Positions 20,564 through 28,712 of a stretch of 64,000 nt of DNA are shown piece after piece. The notes under the pieces are model-generated. The model was not told the DNA's origin. It saw nothing but the letters and a program-made list of their open reading frames with translations, and ran no database searches. This DNA comes from Rouxiella sp. S1S-2 (GTDB taxonomy: Bacteria > Pseudomonadota > Gammaproteobacteria > Enterobacterales > Enterobacteriaceae), in contig NZ_WFKL01000001.1 in the NCBI RefSeq assembly GCF_009208105.1, forward strand, positions 1,364,001 to 1,428,000, written 5' to 3'. Each line of letters starts with the position of its first letter. The first letter of the stretch is position 1. The position numbers were made by a program, and so were the translations under genes.

Positions 20564-21856
20564 TTAACCGACCAGGCTATAAACAATCGCAGACATGGCA
20601 ACCAGACCCACGAGCACGACAAAAATATTGCTGATGTGACCACCGTACTTTCTCATCGCCGGTACTTTACGAATAGCGTACATCGGCATCAGGAACAGCA
20701 GCATGGCAATAATCGGGCCGCCAAGCGTTTCAATCATGCCAAGAATGCTTGGGTTCCAGGTGGCAATTGCCCACGTCGTCAGCAGCATGAAAACGGCCGT
20801 TACGCGATTCATTTTCGCCAGACTGATGGTTTTACCGCGGGAGCGCAGCGATTTGGTTACCAGGCCATTAAAACCTTCACGCGCCCCAAGATAGTGGCCG
20901 AGGAAAGATTTTGTGATGGCAATAAAGGCAATAACCGGTGCGATATAGGCGATAACCGGCGTTTGGAAATGGTTGGCAAGGTAGGAAAGAATTGAGATGT
21001 TTTGCTGCTTGGCTTCCATCAGGTCTGCCGGGGAAAGGCTGAATACACAGCTAAACACGAAGAACATGACGGTCACAACCATCATCAGCGTACTAAAGGT
21101 CAGAATTTTAGAACATTTCTTCTCGGCTTCATCACCATATTCCTGACGTTTTGCAACCGCAAATGATGAAATAATTGGCGAGTGGTTAAAGGAGAAAACC
21201 ATCACTGGAATAACCAGCCACAGCGTCATCAACATCCCTTTTCCCACGCCATTAGTGGTGGCAGAGGCGTGGTCAAAAATAGAAGCATTCCAGTGTGGAA
21301 TAAGGTAAAGAGACAAAGCCACTAAAACAATAACAAATGGATAAACAAGAATACTCATTGCTTTAACAATAAGGTGTTCACCAAAGTGAACCAGCGTCAT
21401 CAGGCCCAGAATTAATATCAGCGCTAATAGGGCTCTTGGCGGAGCATTCATATGCATTTGGTGAGTGATGAAAGTTTCGACAGTATTGGTAATAGCCACG
21501 CTATAAACCAATAAAATAGGATAAATAGCAAAGAAATAGAGCAGTGTAATGAGCTTACCTGCCGAAATACCAAAATGTTCTTCAACGACTTCGGTAATAT
21601 CCTGACCGGCATTTTTGCCAGAAAGAACAAAGCGGGTTAAACCTCGGTGAGCAAAAAAGGTCATGGGGAAGGCGAGAATGACCATAATAATCAGTGGGAT
21701 AAGCCCACCAATGCCCGCATTTATTGGCAGGAATAATACCCCCGCGCCAATGGCCGTGCCGTACAGGCCCAGCATCCACATGGTATCCGTTTTGCGCCAT
21801 GCACCTGCTCTTTCAACGCTTTCGGTTGCAAGAATATCAACTTGAGAATTACTCAT
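20564..21856 (-). CDS. sdaC: Serine/proton symporter, HAAAP family
   Basis: 430 residues with about eleven membrane segments. It carries motifs of the SdaC/TdcC transporters: WMLGLYGTAIGAGVLFLPINAGIGG near the start and SFNHSPIISSFAVAKRQEYG in the middle. It imports L-serine for the downstream deaminase. The start at 21856 (MSNSQVDIL) has AGAGG upstream; a longer in-frame start (MFTRGF, 21874) would begin within the ribosome-binding region and is unlikely. A CRP-type site lies about 130 bp upstream, in line with catabolite control of sdaC in E. coli. Confidence 0.95.
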   Translation of the reverse strand: MSNSQVDILATESVERAGAWRKTDTMWMLGLYGTAIGAGVLFLPINAGIGGLIPLIIMVILAFPMTFFAHRGLTRFVLSGKNAGQDITEVVEEHFGISAGKLITLLYFFAIYPILLVYSVAITNTVETFITHQMHMNAPPRALLALILILGLMTLVHFGEHLIVKAMSILVYPFVIVLVALSLYLIPHWNASIFDHASATTNGVGKGMLMTLWLVIPVMVFSFNHSPIISSFAVAKRQEYGDEAEKKCSKILTFSTLMMVVTVMFFVFSCVFSLSPADLMEAKQQNISILSYLANHFQTPVIAYIAPVIAFIAITKSFLGHYLGAREGFNGLVTKSLRSRGKTISLAKMNRVTAVFMLLTTWAIATWNPSILGMIETLGGPIIAMLLFLMPMYAIRKVPAMRKYGGHISNIFVVLVGLVAMSAIVYSLVG

Positions 21857-21983
21857 AAAACCTCTGGTGAACAAAATTAAGTCATCTCAAATAGAGAGAC
21901 TACGTCACAATATTAAAAAATGTCGCCAGGGAAGGGACAGATTTTGGATGGCGTGATGGTACTCATGAGGAGTAGGAATGTCC

Positions 21984-21997
21984 GTGATTTGGATCAC
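21984..21997 (-). promoter_or_regulatory. CRP-like site upstream of sdaC
   Basis: GTGAT-TTGG-ATCAC is a perfect palindrome fitting the CRP core (CGTGA-N6-TCACC, eight of ten consensus bases). It lies about 134 bp upstream of the sdaC start codon. sdaC is known to be CRP-activated in E. coli. Confidence 0.6.
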
Positions 21998-22017
21998 CTA
22001 AAGATTAATATATGGAG

Positions 22018-22039
22018 TTTATCGTACTTGTACGATAAA
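22018..22039. repeat. Perfect 22-bp palindrome in the sdaC upstream region
   Basis: TTTATCGTAC-TT-GTACGATAAA, with its centre 38 bp beyond the centre of the CRP-like site as seen from sdaC. The length and symmetry suit a dimeric regulator site. No known consensus was matched. Confidence 0.65.
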
Positions 22040-22204
22040 TAAACTATCCGAGAGGTGATATAAGGATTAATTAACGAGTTCGTCATTTCTTTTGCCATGC
22101 AGGGTGCTGAAAATATTCAAATTAGAATAGCATAAACATTATTTTGCTTAAATTAAGACGCGGTATTACAGCGTGAATACCTTCGGAAAAATATTATAGG
22201 CCGG

Positions 22205-22287
22205 TGAGAACGGGAAGACTGGAGGGAGGGATTAATGGGGGAGTACGCTGAATCAACTGCTAAAAATATCAGCTGATTCAGTTTTTT
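22205..22287 (+). ncRNA. Candidate small RNA with its own terminator
   Basis: A clear rho-independent terminator (CTGAATCA 22248-22255, TGATTCAG 22274-22281, then TTTTTT) ends a plus-strand transcript where no plus-strand ORF exists. A -10-like TATTAT with a weak TTACAG upstream would start RNA near 22205. The ~80-nt RNA would contain a GGA-rich stretch (GGAGGGAGGGA around 22221) and end in an oligo-U tail, typical of Hfq-bound sRNAs. Only the terminator is firm. Confidence 0.35.
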
Positions 22288-22303
22288 GCCGAGGGCGAGT
22301 CTA

Positions 22304-22558
22304 TTATTTAAGCAGTTCGTTATTGCCAAATAATTTATTGCTGTCGCTGCTTTGCAGGCTCGTCAAGCAAGGGTTGCTCGATTGATTAGCGGGTTGTTCT
22401 GGTATGTTAATCATATCGTGATTGCCTGCGTGGACGTTAAACGAAGCGTGTTCCACACAAGGTTGCGCCACGCTGCTCAGCGGGATTTCTGCCGCCTGAA
22501 CGCCCAACGCCGCGCTGGAAAGTAACAGGGCGGCTAGAATACTTTTACTGCTGATCAT
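22304..22558 (-). CDS. Small secreted hypothetical protein
   Basis: 84 residues with a clear signal peptide (MISSKSILAALLLSSAALGVQA, cleavage likely after VQA). The mature ~62-residue protein has two cysteines (QPCVEHASF and SNPCLTSL) that could form a disulfide, and is polar and Asn/Ser-rich. It is a stand-alone gene between sdaC and the YhjX-like gene. It is probably periplasmic. No family was recognised. Confidence 0.65.
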   Translation of the reverse strand: MISSKSILAALLLSSAALGVQAAEIPLSSVAQPCVEHASFNVHAGNHDMINIPEQPANQSSNPCLTSLQSSDSNKLFGNNELLK

Positions 22559-22726
22559 GTTAAATGTGTCCGAAAATCTTCAGGTAAATAGCTGTCGAAC
22601 CTCTCATCACGGATGCGGAGGTGAAGCTTTTTAAGGGTTTTAAGTGTGCAGAAGCTTAAGGCTGACGATAGAAAACGGGAGCCAATGGCTCCCGTTTACC
22701 GTTCATGAAAGGGTCAGAACATCGGT

Positions 22727-23989
22727 CTACACATGTTGGAGCGTATTCTGCTCTTGAATCTCTTTATTGGGTAGGCGAATCGTGGCAGAAATCGCAAGTG
22801 AGATAATTAATAGCACAGTAATGAAGCTGAAGGTCACGACAAATCCCCCAAACAGCGAAGCTATCAGTGAGCCTAATACGCTGCCAATACCGAAGCCGAG
22901 ATACAGCAGCCCATAGTTTTTGGTCAGGTTGTTAAGGCCGAAGAAATCGCTGACCAGTGACGGATAAACGGTGATTGTGCCGCCAAAGCTGAAGGCAACG
23001 CAGGCAACAGAGGCAAAGAAGGTGGCTTCATTCATATGGGTGAAGAGCAGAATACTCATACCCACCAGAGAAATAACCTGCGCAATCGAGATAACGCGAA
23101 TACGGGCTATTTTATCGGAAAGCACGCCCAGCACCAGTCGGCCGCTGAGGTTGGCGATGGCAATGACGGTAACGGCGTTGGCCGCGGTCACTGCACTAAG
23201 GTGAACCAGCCCCTGGCCAATGTCTTTTGCTACGCCGATAACGTAGAGGCCGCTCATGCAGGCAGTCAGAAACATCAGCGCCAGCATCCAATATTGGGGT
23301 ACGCGAATCGCCTGGGCCAGACTAAAATCACGCGGTTGTTCGATGTGGTTGTTCACGATTTTGACTTCCTGCTTCGGCGCATCCGTCATCATCAGGCCGC
23401 CGATGATAATCATCGTCATGGCCAGCAATCCCCAAATGATGAAGGTATTTTCCAGCGTGCCGATACTCAGCAGGTAACCGCAGATGAACTTGAAGCCAAG
23501 ACTGCCCAGTCCGTAGGCGCCGATAGCGCAGGCCGAAACCACGCCTTTGCGCTCAGGGAACCATTTTACACAGTTTGACAGTGACATCAGATAACCGGCA
23601 CCGTCCGCCAGGCCAACGAGCACGCCAGCGCTGAGATAAAGCATCATCAGGTTGTTGGAGTGGGCAGTCAGGAAAAAGCCCACGGCCATTAATACTCCGG
23701 CACCGAGGGTGACATTGCGCACGCCAAAACGTTCTTGCAGTTTACCTGCGACGGAAGAGGCGACGGCCAGTCCCAGGCTCAGCAGACCAAATGAGAACGC
23801 AACGCGGCTGATAGGCTCGTCGAGTTTGGTAGACAGCTGACCGTTAAACAGGCTCCAGGTATAAACCGATCCCAAAGCAAACATAGTGATGATAGTGCCT
23901 ATCAAGGTCATCCAGCGGGTGCGATTAAGATTGGGCGTTGCAGCAATGTGTGCTGCACTTGCATTTTTGAAGCCTGATTTATCACTCAT
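22727..23989 (-). CDS. yhjX: YhjX-like MFS transporter (oxalate/formate antiporter family)
   Basis: 420 residues with twelve hydrophobic segments. Motifs of the OFA subfamily are present: FALGSVYTWSLFNGQL, GLADGAGYLMSLSNCVKWFPERKGVVSACAIGAYGLGS and the NYGLLYLGFGIGSVLG segment. YhjX of E. coli belongs to this group and is induced by extracellular pyruvate through YpdA/YpdB. A matching YpdB-type repeat lies at 24071-24101. The start at 23989 (MSDKSG) has GGGAGAA upstream; the longer in-frame start at 24019 is less likely. Substrate (pyruvate or a related acid) is inferred. Confidence 0.88.
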   Translation of the reverse strand: MSDKSGFKNASAAHIAATPNLNRTRWMTLIGTIITMFALGSVYTWSLFNGQLSTKLDEPISRVAFSFGLLSLGLAVASSVAGKLQERFGVRNVTLGAGVLMAVGFFLTAHSNNLMMLYLSAGVLVGLADGAGYLMSLSNCVKWFPERKGVVSACAIGAYGLGSLGFKFICGYLLSIGTLENTFIIWGLLAMTMIIIGGLMMTDAPKQEVKIVNNHIEQPRDFSLAQAIRVPQYWMLALMFLTACMSGLYVIGVAKDIGQGLVHLSAVTAANAVTVIAIANLSGRLVLGVLSDKIARIRVISIAQVISLVGMSILLFTHMNEATFFASVACVAFSFGGTITVYPSLVSDFFGLNNLTKNYGLLYLGFGIGSVLGSLIASLFGGFVVTFSFITVLLIISLAISATIRLPNKEIQEQNTLQHV

Positions 23990-24070
23990 AGTGGGTTCTC
24001 CCGAGCGAGACTGATTCAATTAGATTGACGCTATGATAAGTCTTAATCAGGAGACTGAACCGATTCAGGC

Positions 24071-24101
24071 ATGAAATGCCCGGTGAGTGGAATGAAGTGC
24101 A
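24071..24101 (-). promoter_or_regulatory. YpdB-type direct repeat in the yhjX promoter
   Basis: On the minus strand TGCACTTCAT is followed after exactly 11 bases by GGCATTTCAT. The known YpdB target is a direct repeat of GGCATTTCAT with an 11-bp spacer. The second copy is exact and the first has two changes. It lies about 80 bp upstream of the yhjX start codon, supporting the gene assignment and control by extracellular pyruvate. Confidence 0.82.
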
Positions 24102-24193
24102 TTAATCGCGGTATGAATGGCCTAAAAGCGGAGTAAAATGCCTCTAAAACGCGTCGAAAGTCCCTTTTGCAGCCCGCGTGTTGCCTGGGTTTA

Positions 24194-24209
24194 GTTGATC
24201 TAAATCACA
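24194..24209. promoter_or_regulatory. CRP/FNR-like site between yhjX and the VOC gene
   Basis: GTTGA-TCTAAA-TCACA fits a CRP site (right half exact). The overlapping TTGAT-CTAA-ATCAC fits an FNR box with nine of ten bases. It is about 200 bp from both flanking genes. Which factor binds cannot be told. The remainder of 23990-24426 shows no gene. Confidence 0.45.
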
Positions 24210-24426
24210 ATTTGGTCAGTTATATTTCGTGGCGCACAGCGCATCAATAGCTTGACCGGCTGAATAAGCAAATCGTCATCACTCATGGGGAGAGGTTGTG
24301 ATGAGATAAATGGAGGTGTTTATCTCAAAAAAGGGAATGGTTTTGCTGAAAACTTCGTTCTTGAAAACCCTTCTTCTCTTTATCCTGCTTTCTATCGCTT
24401 ACTAATATGATAGAAGAGAGTGTTAT

Positions 24427-25272
24427 ATGTCTTCCCTTACTCCGCATCTCGACCACGTAGTTATCAACGTTGCTGACGGCCTCGATCAGTCACAGCTATT
24501 GTTTCGTCGACTGGGTTTCAGCCTGACTTCACGGGGGCATCACTCCCTAGGCTCAAGCAATCACCTGGCAATTTTTAATGATAACTATCTGGAGCTGCTG
24601 GGTTATGAAGACCGCGCAAATTTGCAGCGCAAGGATTTATGGCAGGCCCCGCTTGGCTTGAACGGACTGGTGTGGAAGACGCAGGATGCCGGCGAGGTTT
24701 ATCAGCATCTTACTCAGCAACGGCTGGCAGACACGCCGCCCAAGGCTTTTTTCCGTCCAGTAAAATTGAACGATGGAACTGAACCGAATGCACGATTCCA
24801 AACTGTGCCGGTGGCTGCTTCGCGCATTGCACACGGCAGAAGCTTCTTTTGCCAGCATCTCACGCCGGAGTTGGTTTGGCGCGCAGAGTGGCAGTCTCAC
24901 CCAAACGCGGTATCGCACATCAGTGAGTTTGTTATTTCAGCTACTGATATCCAGCAGGCTGCGCAGGTTTATGTTGAGATTTTTGGAGCAGAATATCTTG
25001 ATAACGTTGATGAAGAGGAAATAACGCTGCGCGCCGGACGCGCAAAAGTGCGATTTGTCAGCCCACAGAAGGCACTTTCTGGCTGGGGTGTTTCGCCAGA
25101 GGAGGAGTCTCAGGAGGCCAAAATGATCGCACTCGGTTTCGCCACTCACTCCCTGGAGGCGGCACGCCAAAGCCTGCAGCGCGGCGAGATTCATGTCGAA
25201 GACGATGGTCAAAAAATTGTGCTGCAGGTAGGGCATGGACTGGGACTAACGTTAACATTTAGTGAGCAATGA
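24427..25272 (+). CDS. VOC-family protein, glyoxalase-like domain (PF13468 type)
   Basis: 281 residues. The opening LDHVVINVADGLDQSQLLFRRLGF is the first beta-alpha-beta unit of the glyoxalase_3-type VOC fold. The pattern NHLAIFNDNYLELLGY supplies the conserved Glu, and a second VOC repeat begins near ISEFVISATDIQQAAQVYVEIFGAEYL. Such proteins bind a divalent metal and act on small carbonyl or phenolic substrates, but the family is broad and no substrate can be assigned. It appears monocistronic. Confidence 0.82.
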   Translation: MSSLTPHLDHVVINVADGLDQSQLLFRRLGFSLTSRGHHSLGSSNHLAIFNDNYLELLGYEDRANLQRKDLWQAPLGLNGLVWKTQDAGEVYQHLTQQRLADTPPKAFFRPVKLNDGTEPNARFQTVPVAASRIAHGRSFFCQHLTPELVWRAEWQSHPNAVSHISEFVISATDIQQAAQVYVEIFGAEYLDNVDEEEITLRAGRAKVRFVSPQKALSGWGVSPEEESQEAKMIALGFATHSLEAARQSLQRGEIHVEDDGQKIVLQVGHGLGLTLTFSEQ

Positions 25273-25312
25273 TCGGGAAGTGTAAAAGGTGAAACTTCCA
25301 CGAAGGGCATCG

Positions 25313-25341
25313 GTCCAAAAGTCACAATATCACTTTTGGAC
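25313..25341. repeat. Inverted repeat upstream of a small lipoprotein gene
   Basis: GTCCAAAAGT and ACTTTTGGAC flank a 9-base centre (CACAATATC). A smaller pair (GGAAGT...ACTTCC, about 25276-25299) lies just before it. There is no T-run, so it is more likely an operator or a leader hairpin of the 25362 gene than a terminator. Confidence 0.6.
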
Positions 25342-25361
25342 AATTTCAGGCGGCTCACACG

Positions 25362-25496
25362 ATGCTTACTTTTAGCAAAATATCGATGATTGCTTTGGTT
25401 TTTATGATTCTTAATGGTTGTACGATGCAAAGTGATTCTGGTGATACCAACGTTCAGGCGCACGGCACCCTCAGTGCGGGGACGGCGATAAGATAA
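25362..25496 (+). CDS. 44-residue lipoprotein
   Basis: ATG at 25362 encodes MLTFSKISMIALVFMILNGC followed by a 24-residue polar tail (TMQSDSGDT...SAGTAIR). A lysine in the n-region, a hydrophobic core and the lipobox LNGC make an entericidin-like or osmotically-induced-type small lipoprotein layout. Ribosome-binding site is weak (CAGGCGG further up). It is not similar enough to any named lipoprotein to assign a symbol. It is preceded by two inverted repeats. Confidence 0.6.
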   Translation: MLTFSKISMIALVFMILNGCTMQSDSGDTNVQAHGTLSAGTAIR

Positions 25497-25605
25497 ACAC
25501 CCCTTCGTGATGGGGAGATCCCGTCAATGATTTTGGCGGAGACTAAGCTAAATCTCCTCCCTCAATTTTGCGGGAGGGTCAGGGCGGGGGAATTGGGCTA
25601 CATGT

Positions 25606-26493
25606 TCATCTCGAAAACTGCAGTGGGAAAAGTTCACGGATGGTTTGCTGCAAGTAGTCCGTTGCCGGTGTCAGTTGGCTAGTGGACTGATGCAGCATGA
25701 TGCCAATATCGCCCACTTCGGGTAACGATGAGGCCTCGAGGTAGCGAAGGGGAGCGGGCATGCCCATTTCGGTGCGCAATGTAATGCCTAATCCGGCAGT
25801 TGCGGCTGCCCAAATACCGCCCAGACTGCGGCTGGTGAAAGCAATTCGCCACGGGATGCCGGCTCTGTCCAGCGCCGCAGTTGCCGCATTTCGCATGATG
25901 CAGGGGGCTTCAAACACCAGCAGTGGCAGCGGAGTATTACTGTCCAAAAATGTATTCACATTGAATTGTGCATCGCCAATCCAGCGCAGCGGCAATTTGC
26001 CTAAAGGTTGACTAAAAGGCGTGCTGTCGTCACTTTGCCAGCTGAGTGCGAGGTCCAGTTCATTTTGTTTAATGCCGGTGAGCAGCGGCAGATTTCTGCT
26101 GACGCTGGCTGAAATTTGTACATTGGGATGAGCGCGAGCGAACTTGCCGAGAATGGCAGGAAGCAGAACTTCTCCAAAATCCTCCTGCAACCCAAGACGC
26201 ACTTCACCGCCCACTGCGCTGGCCGTCATCGCCGCGCATGCTTCATCATTCAAACTCAACAGCCTGCGGGCATATCCCAGCAGGATCTCTCCGCGTTCTG
26301 TCAGCGCCAAATGCCGTCCAGACTTTTGCACCAGCGCCGCGCCCGCCTGCTGTTCTAGTTTCTTAAGCTGAGCGCTGATAGCCGAGGTTGAGCGCCCAAG
26401 CCGTTCGGCGGCAAGCACAAAACTGCCCAGCTCAATACCCGTGACGAAGCTTCTTAAGGCCTCGGCATCAAAAGTTAGCGGTCTTTTTGCCAT
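25606..26493 (-). CDS. LysR-family transcriptional regulator
   Basis: 295 residues from ATG 26493 with AGGA upstream. The N-terminal helix-turn-helix (LRSFVTGIELGSFVLAAERL, then STSAISAQLKKLEQ) and effector-binding domain (about 90-290) are typical of LysR. It is divergent from the CMD-tautomerase-DUF4865 genes with about 105 bp between start codons, the standard layout for a LysR regulator and its target operon. The ligand is unknown. A longer frame start (26523) uses a non-ATG codon and is not preferred. Confidence 0.9.
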   Translation of the reverse strand: MAKRPLTFDAEALRSFVTGIELGSFVLAAERLGRSTSAISAQLKKLEQQAGAALVQKSGRHLALTERGEILLGYARRLLSLNDEACAAMTASAVGGEVRLGLQEDFGEVLLPAILGKFARAHPNVQISASVSRNLPLLTGIKQNELDLALSWQSDDSTPFSQPLGKLPLRWIGDAQFNVNTFLDSNTPLPLLVFEAPCIMRNAATAALDRAGIPWRIAFTSRSLGGIWAAATAGLGITLRTEMGMPAPLRYLEASSLPEVGDIGIMLHQSTSQLTPATDYLQQTIRELFPLQFSR

Positions 26494-26597
26494 TTTAATA
26501 ATCCTGCATTTTGGGATTAACACTGCTGATATTTCTGATTTTATAAACCATCATAGGCGTTTATCTTCTTCATTACACCCTTGAAGAGGAATTTCCC

Positions 26598-26921
26598 ATG
26601 AGTCGTACTACGCCGTTAACCATCAATCGCGAAACCTTGTTACAGATTGCCCCCAAGCTGGCACAGCTGAGTGAAGACGTATTGTTTGGTGATGTCTGGC
26701 AACGCAGCGAGCTGTCGGCGCGCGATCGCAGCTTGATTACCGTGAGTGCGCTGGTCGCGCTGTCGCGCACTGAGCAACTGCCTTATCACCTACAGTTGGC
26801 TAAAAAAAATGGCGTGACCCATGATGAAATCGTTGAGCTTATTACCCACCTGGCTTTTTACTCAGGCTGGCCAACTGCCGCCTCGGCATTGACCGTTTTC
26901 GCTAATTTAGCGGCCGATTAA
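26598..26921 (+). CDS. Carboxymuconolactone decarboxylase-family protein
   Basis: 107 residues with the CMD helical fold pattern: ELSARDRSLITVSALVAL, then HLQLAKKNGVTHDEIVELITHLAFYSGWPTA. The CxxC motif of AhpD-type peroxidases is absent, so it belongs to the decarboxylase-like branch. It lies 12 bp before a tautomerase gene and divergent from a LysR regulator, and probably works with them in metabolism of an aromatic or lactone-like compound. GAGGAA lies ahead of the start. Confidence 0.88.
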   Translation: MSRTTPLTINRETLLQIAPKLAQLSEDVLFGDVWQRSELSARDRSLITVSALVALSRTEQLPYHLQLAKKNGVTHDEIVELITHLAFYSGWPTAASALTVFANLAAD

Positions 26922-26933
26922 CAGGAGGGAATT

Positions 26934-27341
26934 ATGCCTATCACCCGCATTTCACTGCCTCGGCAGCGGCTCAATCAGTGGCAAAGCGCCATTTCCAGTG
27001 CGCTGCAGCAGGCGCTGGAAAGCCGTTTTAACGTGCCAGCTGGCGACTGTTTTCAGCTTTTTGACTGTTATGATCCTGAGCTGCGGGTCATTGACCGACA
27101 TTACCTGTGTGGAGCAGAAGCGGGGCGCAGCGAAGACTATTTACTGTTTCAAATTACCGCTGGAAAGCCGCGCAGCACCGAACAAAAGCAGGCGCTATAT
27201 TCACGATTAGTCGAGCTTTTGCAGGCTTCTATCGGCATCAGGGCGCAGGATGTGATGGTGGTTGTGAGCTTTACCGAGCCTGAGGACTGGTCGTTCGGCA
27301 GTGGCGAAATGTTCCAACTCTCCAGTATCCCAACGCGCTAG
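26934..27341 (+). CDS. Tautomerase-family protein
   Basis: 135 residues. Residue 2 is proline (MPITRIS), which becomes the catalytic N-terminal base after methionine removal, as in 4-oxalocrotonate tautomerase and MSAD-like enzymes. Two beta-alpha-beta repeats fit the fold (RQRLNQWQSAISSALQQAL and STEQKQALYSRLVELLQ). AGGAGG precedes the start and the gene is closely spaced within the CMD-DUF4865 operon. The substrate is unknown. Confidence 0.87.
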   Translation: MPITRISLPRQRLNQWQSAISSALQQALESRFNVPAGDCFQLFDCYDPELRVIDRHYLCGAEAGRSEDYLLFQITAGKPRSTEQKQALYSRLVELLQASIGIRAQDVMVVVSFTEPEDWSFGSGEMFQLSSIPTR

Positions 27342-27351
27342 GAGGCTAAAC

Positions 27352-27900
27352 ATGCTTGCGATGCAATACAGTTTTACGCTGCCCGCCGACTACGATATGG
27401 CGATTATTGAGCGAAGAATTGCAGAAAACGGCCATCGGTTGGACGGATTTCCGGGTTTGTTGTTTAAAACGTACCTTTATGCACGCCAGACCTGCCCGCT
27501 TACCGGCAGTAAGGAAAATGTCTATGCGCCTTTCTATCTTTGGCAAGACGCCGACAGCATGCACCAATTTTTGCTTGGTGCCGGGTTTGAGGCATTAACC
27601 CGGGCGTTTGGCTGGCCTCAGGTGAAAGTTTATCCGGTGCTAGCCGCTTCGCTTGCAGACAATCTCGACCAGGCAAAGTTTGCCACTCGTCAATTTGAGC
27701 CGATTGAACGCTATAGCTCACTCACGTCCTTGAGCGATTCGCCGGCGCTAGACGGCGCACTGGCGCAGGTGGTGGCATGGGATACCCAAAACTGGCAGCT
27801 TATGCGCATCAGTCTATGGCAAACCTTGCGGCAAAAAAGTGACACGTCGAGTCAAAACTATCAGGTTGGCCATATTTCCCTGCCTGCGCAACGACCCTGA
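27352..27900 (+). CDS. DUF4865 family protein
   Basis: 182 residues from ATG 27352 with GGAGG ahead; the frame extends into the previous gene but the ribosome-binding site decides. The pattern MQYSFTLPADYDMAIIERRI, then GFPGLLFKTYLYAR and YAPFYLWQDADSMHQFLLG is typical of DUF4865, a ferredoxin-like-fold family that is regularly found next to tautomerase and CMD genes under a LysR regulator. The enzymatic role is not known. Confidence 0.82.
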   Translation: MLAMQYSFTLPADYDMAIIERRIAENGHRLDGFPGLLFKTYLYARQTCPLTGSKENVYAPFYLWQDADSMHQFLLGAGFEALTRAFGWPQVKVYPVLAASLADNLDQAKFATRQFEPIERYSSLTSLSDSPALDGALAQVVAWDTQNWQLMRISLWQTLRQKSDTSSQNYQVGHISLPAQRP

Positions 27901-27967
27901 AAACGCGTCCTGCGCGAGACGTAAAGGGATTATTTGCAATCCTTCTTTATAGCGATATTTTATTGCT

Positions 27968-27994
27968 GCCCGCACGAAAAAAGTGCGGGCTTTT
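27968..27994 (+). terminator. Terminator of the CMD-tautomerase-DUF4865 operon
   Basis: GCCCGCAC and GTGCGGGC form a perfect 8-bp stem with an A-rich loop, followed by TTTTATTAT. Confidence 0.85.
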
Positions 27995-28103
27995 ATTATC
28001 ACGCTAAGCATTGAATAAATTATGACTATTTCTTTGCCGACTACTTTCTATAATATTGCCAAGTGATAGGATGTGGCTCACTTTTCTTAGTTGGGATTTT
28101 TCA

Positions 28104-28469
28104 ATGGCCAGGCTCGTCGCTTTCATTGCGGTATTACTGACTTTTACATCTTGTTCAGCGTTTGCAGTGACAAACTATAAATGTGTTTTGACCCACAGCA
28201 TCCAGCGCCCCGACGGCGATGACTCGGCTGAAGTCTTGAATAAAGACGCGCGGGTAGCAGACGCCGGTAATACCTTTACCGCCTATCCTGATAACAGCAG
28301 AACCATTACCAGCCCTGAACTGACCGATATTATCGGCCAGAATAATCAGCCGATGAAGGCGGGAACGGCTAATCATCTGATGTATATTCACGTGCAAAAC
28401 AGTTTTGTCATCGCCAATGAAACGGAAGGTTTTATCTACGGTGACTGTATCAAAATAGAAGACAAGTAA
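28104..28469 (+). CDS. Hypothetical periplasmic protein
   Basis: 121 residues from ATG 28104 (GGGA upstream). A signal peptide (MARLVAFIAVLLTFTSCSAFA, likely cut after AFA) precedes a polar domain with two cysteines (NYKCVLTHSIQRPDGDD and GDCIKIEDK) that may form a disulfide. The C in TSCSAF could alternatively be read as a lipobox, but the flanking residues do not fit well. No family was recognised. Monocistronic. Confidence 0.65.
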   Translation: MARLVAFIAVLLTFTSCSAFAVTNYKCVLTHSIQRPDGDDSAEVLNKDARVADAGNTFTAYPDNSRTITSPELTDIIGQNNQPMKAGTANHLMYIHVQNSFVIANETEGFIYGDCIKIEDK

Positions 28470-28712
28470 GCTCCGCGCGCCTCAACCCCATAATTCATGG
28501 ATTGAGGCTGTTATCCCCCTGCAGTCACTTTCCTGAAGCATTCATAACTTTAAATCCTGCTTAACTATTCATAAATAGAAACATTACTCTTGCGTGATTA
28601 GCACAGTTCTTATGGTCGTGCTGGCTGATAAGCGTTATCCTTTTGCCCTTTCCGAACACCCCGCATTTTTCGCATTTGACCGACGTTTGACAAGAAAGGT
28701 AATCCCCCGGTA

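Noticed and set aside
28480..28515. Terminator after the 28104-28469 gene
   Set aside because: CCTCAA...TTGAGG can form a stem, but no T-run follows, so it was not called.
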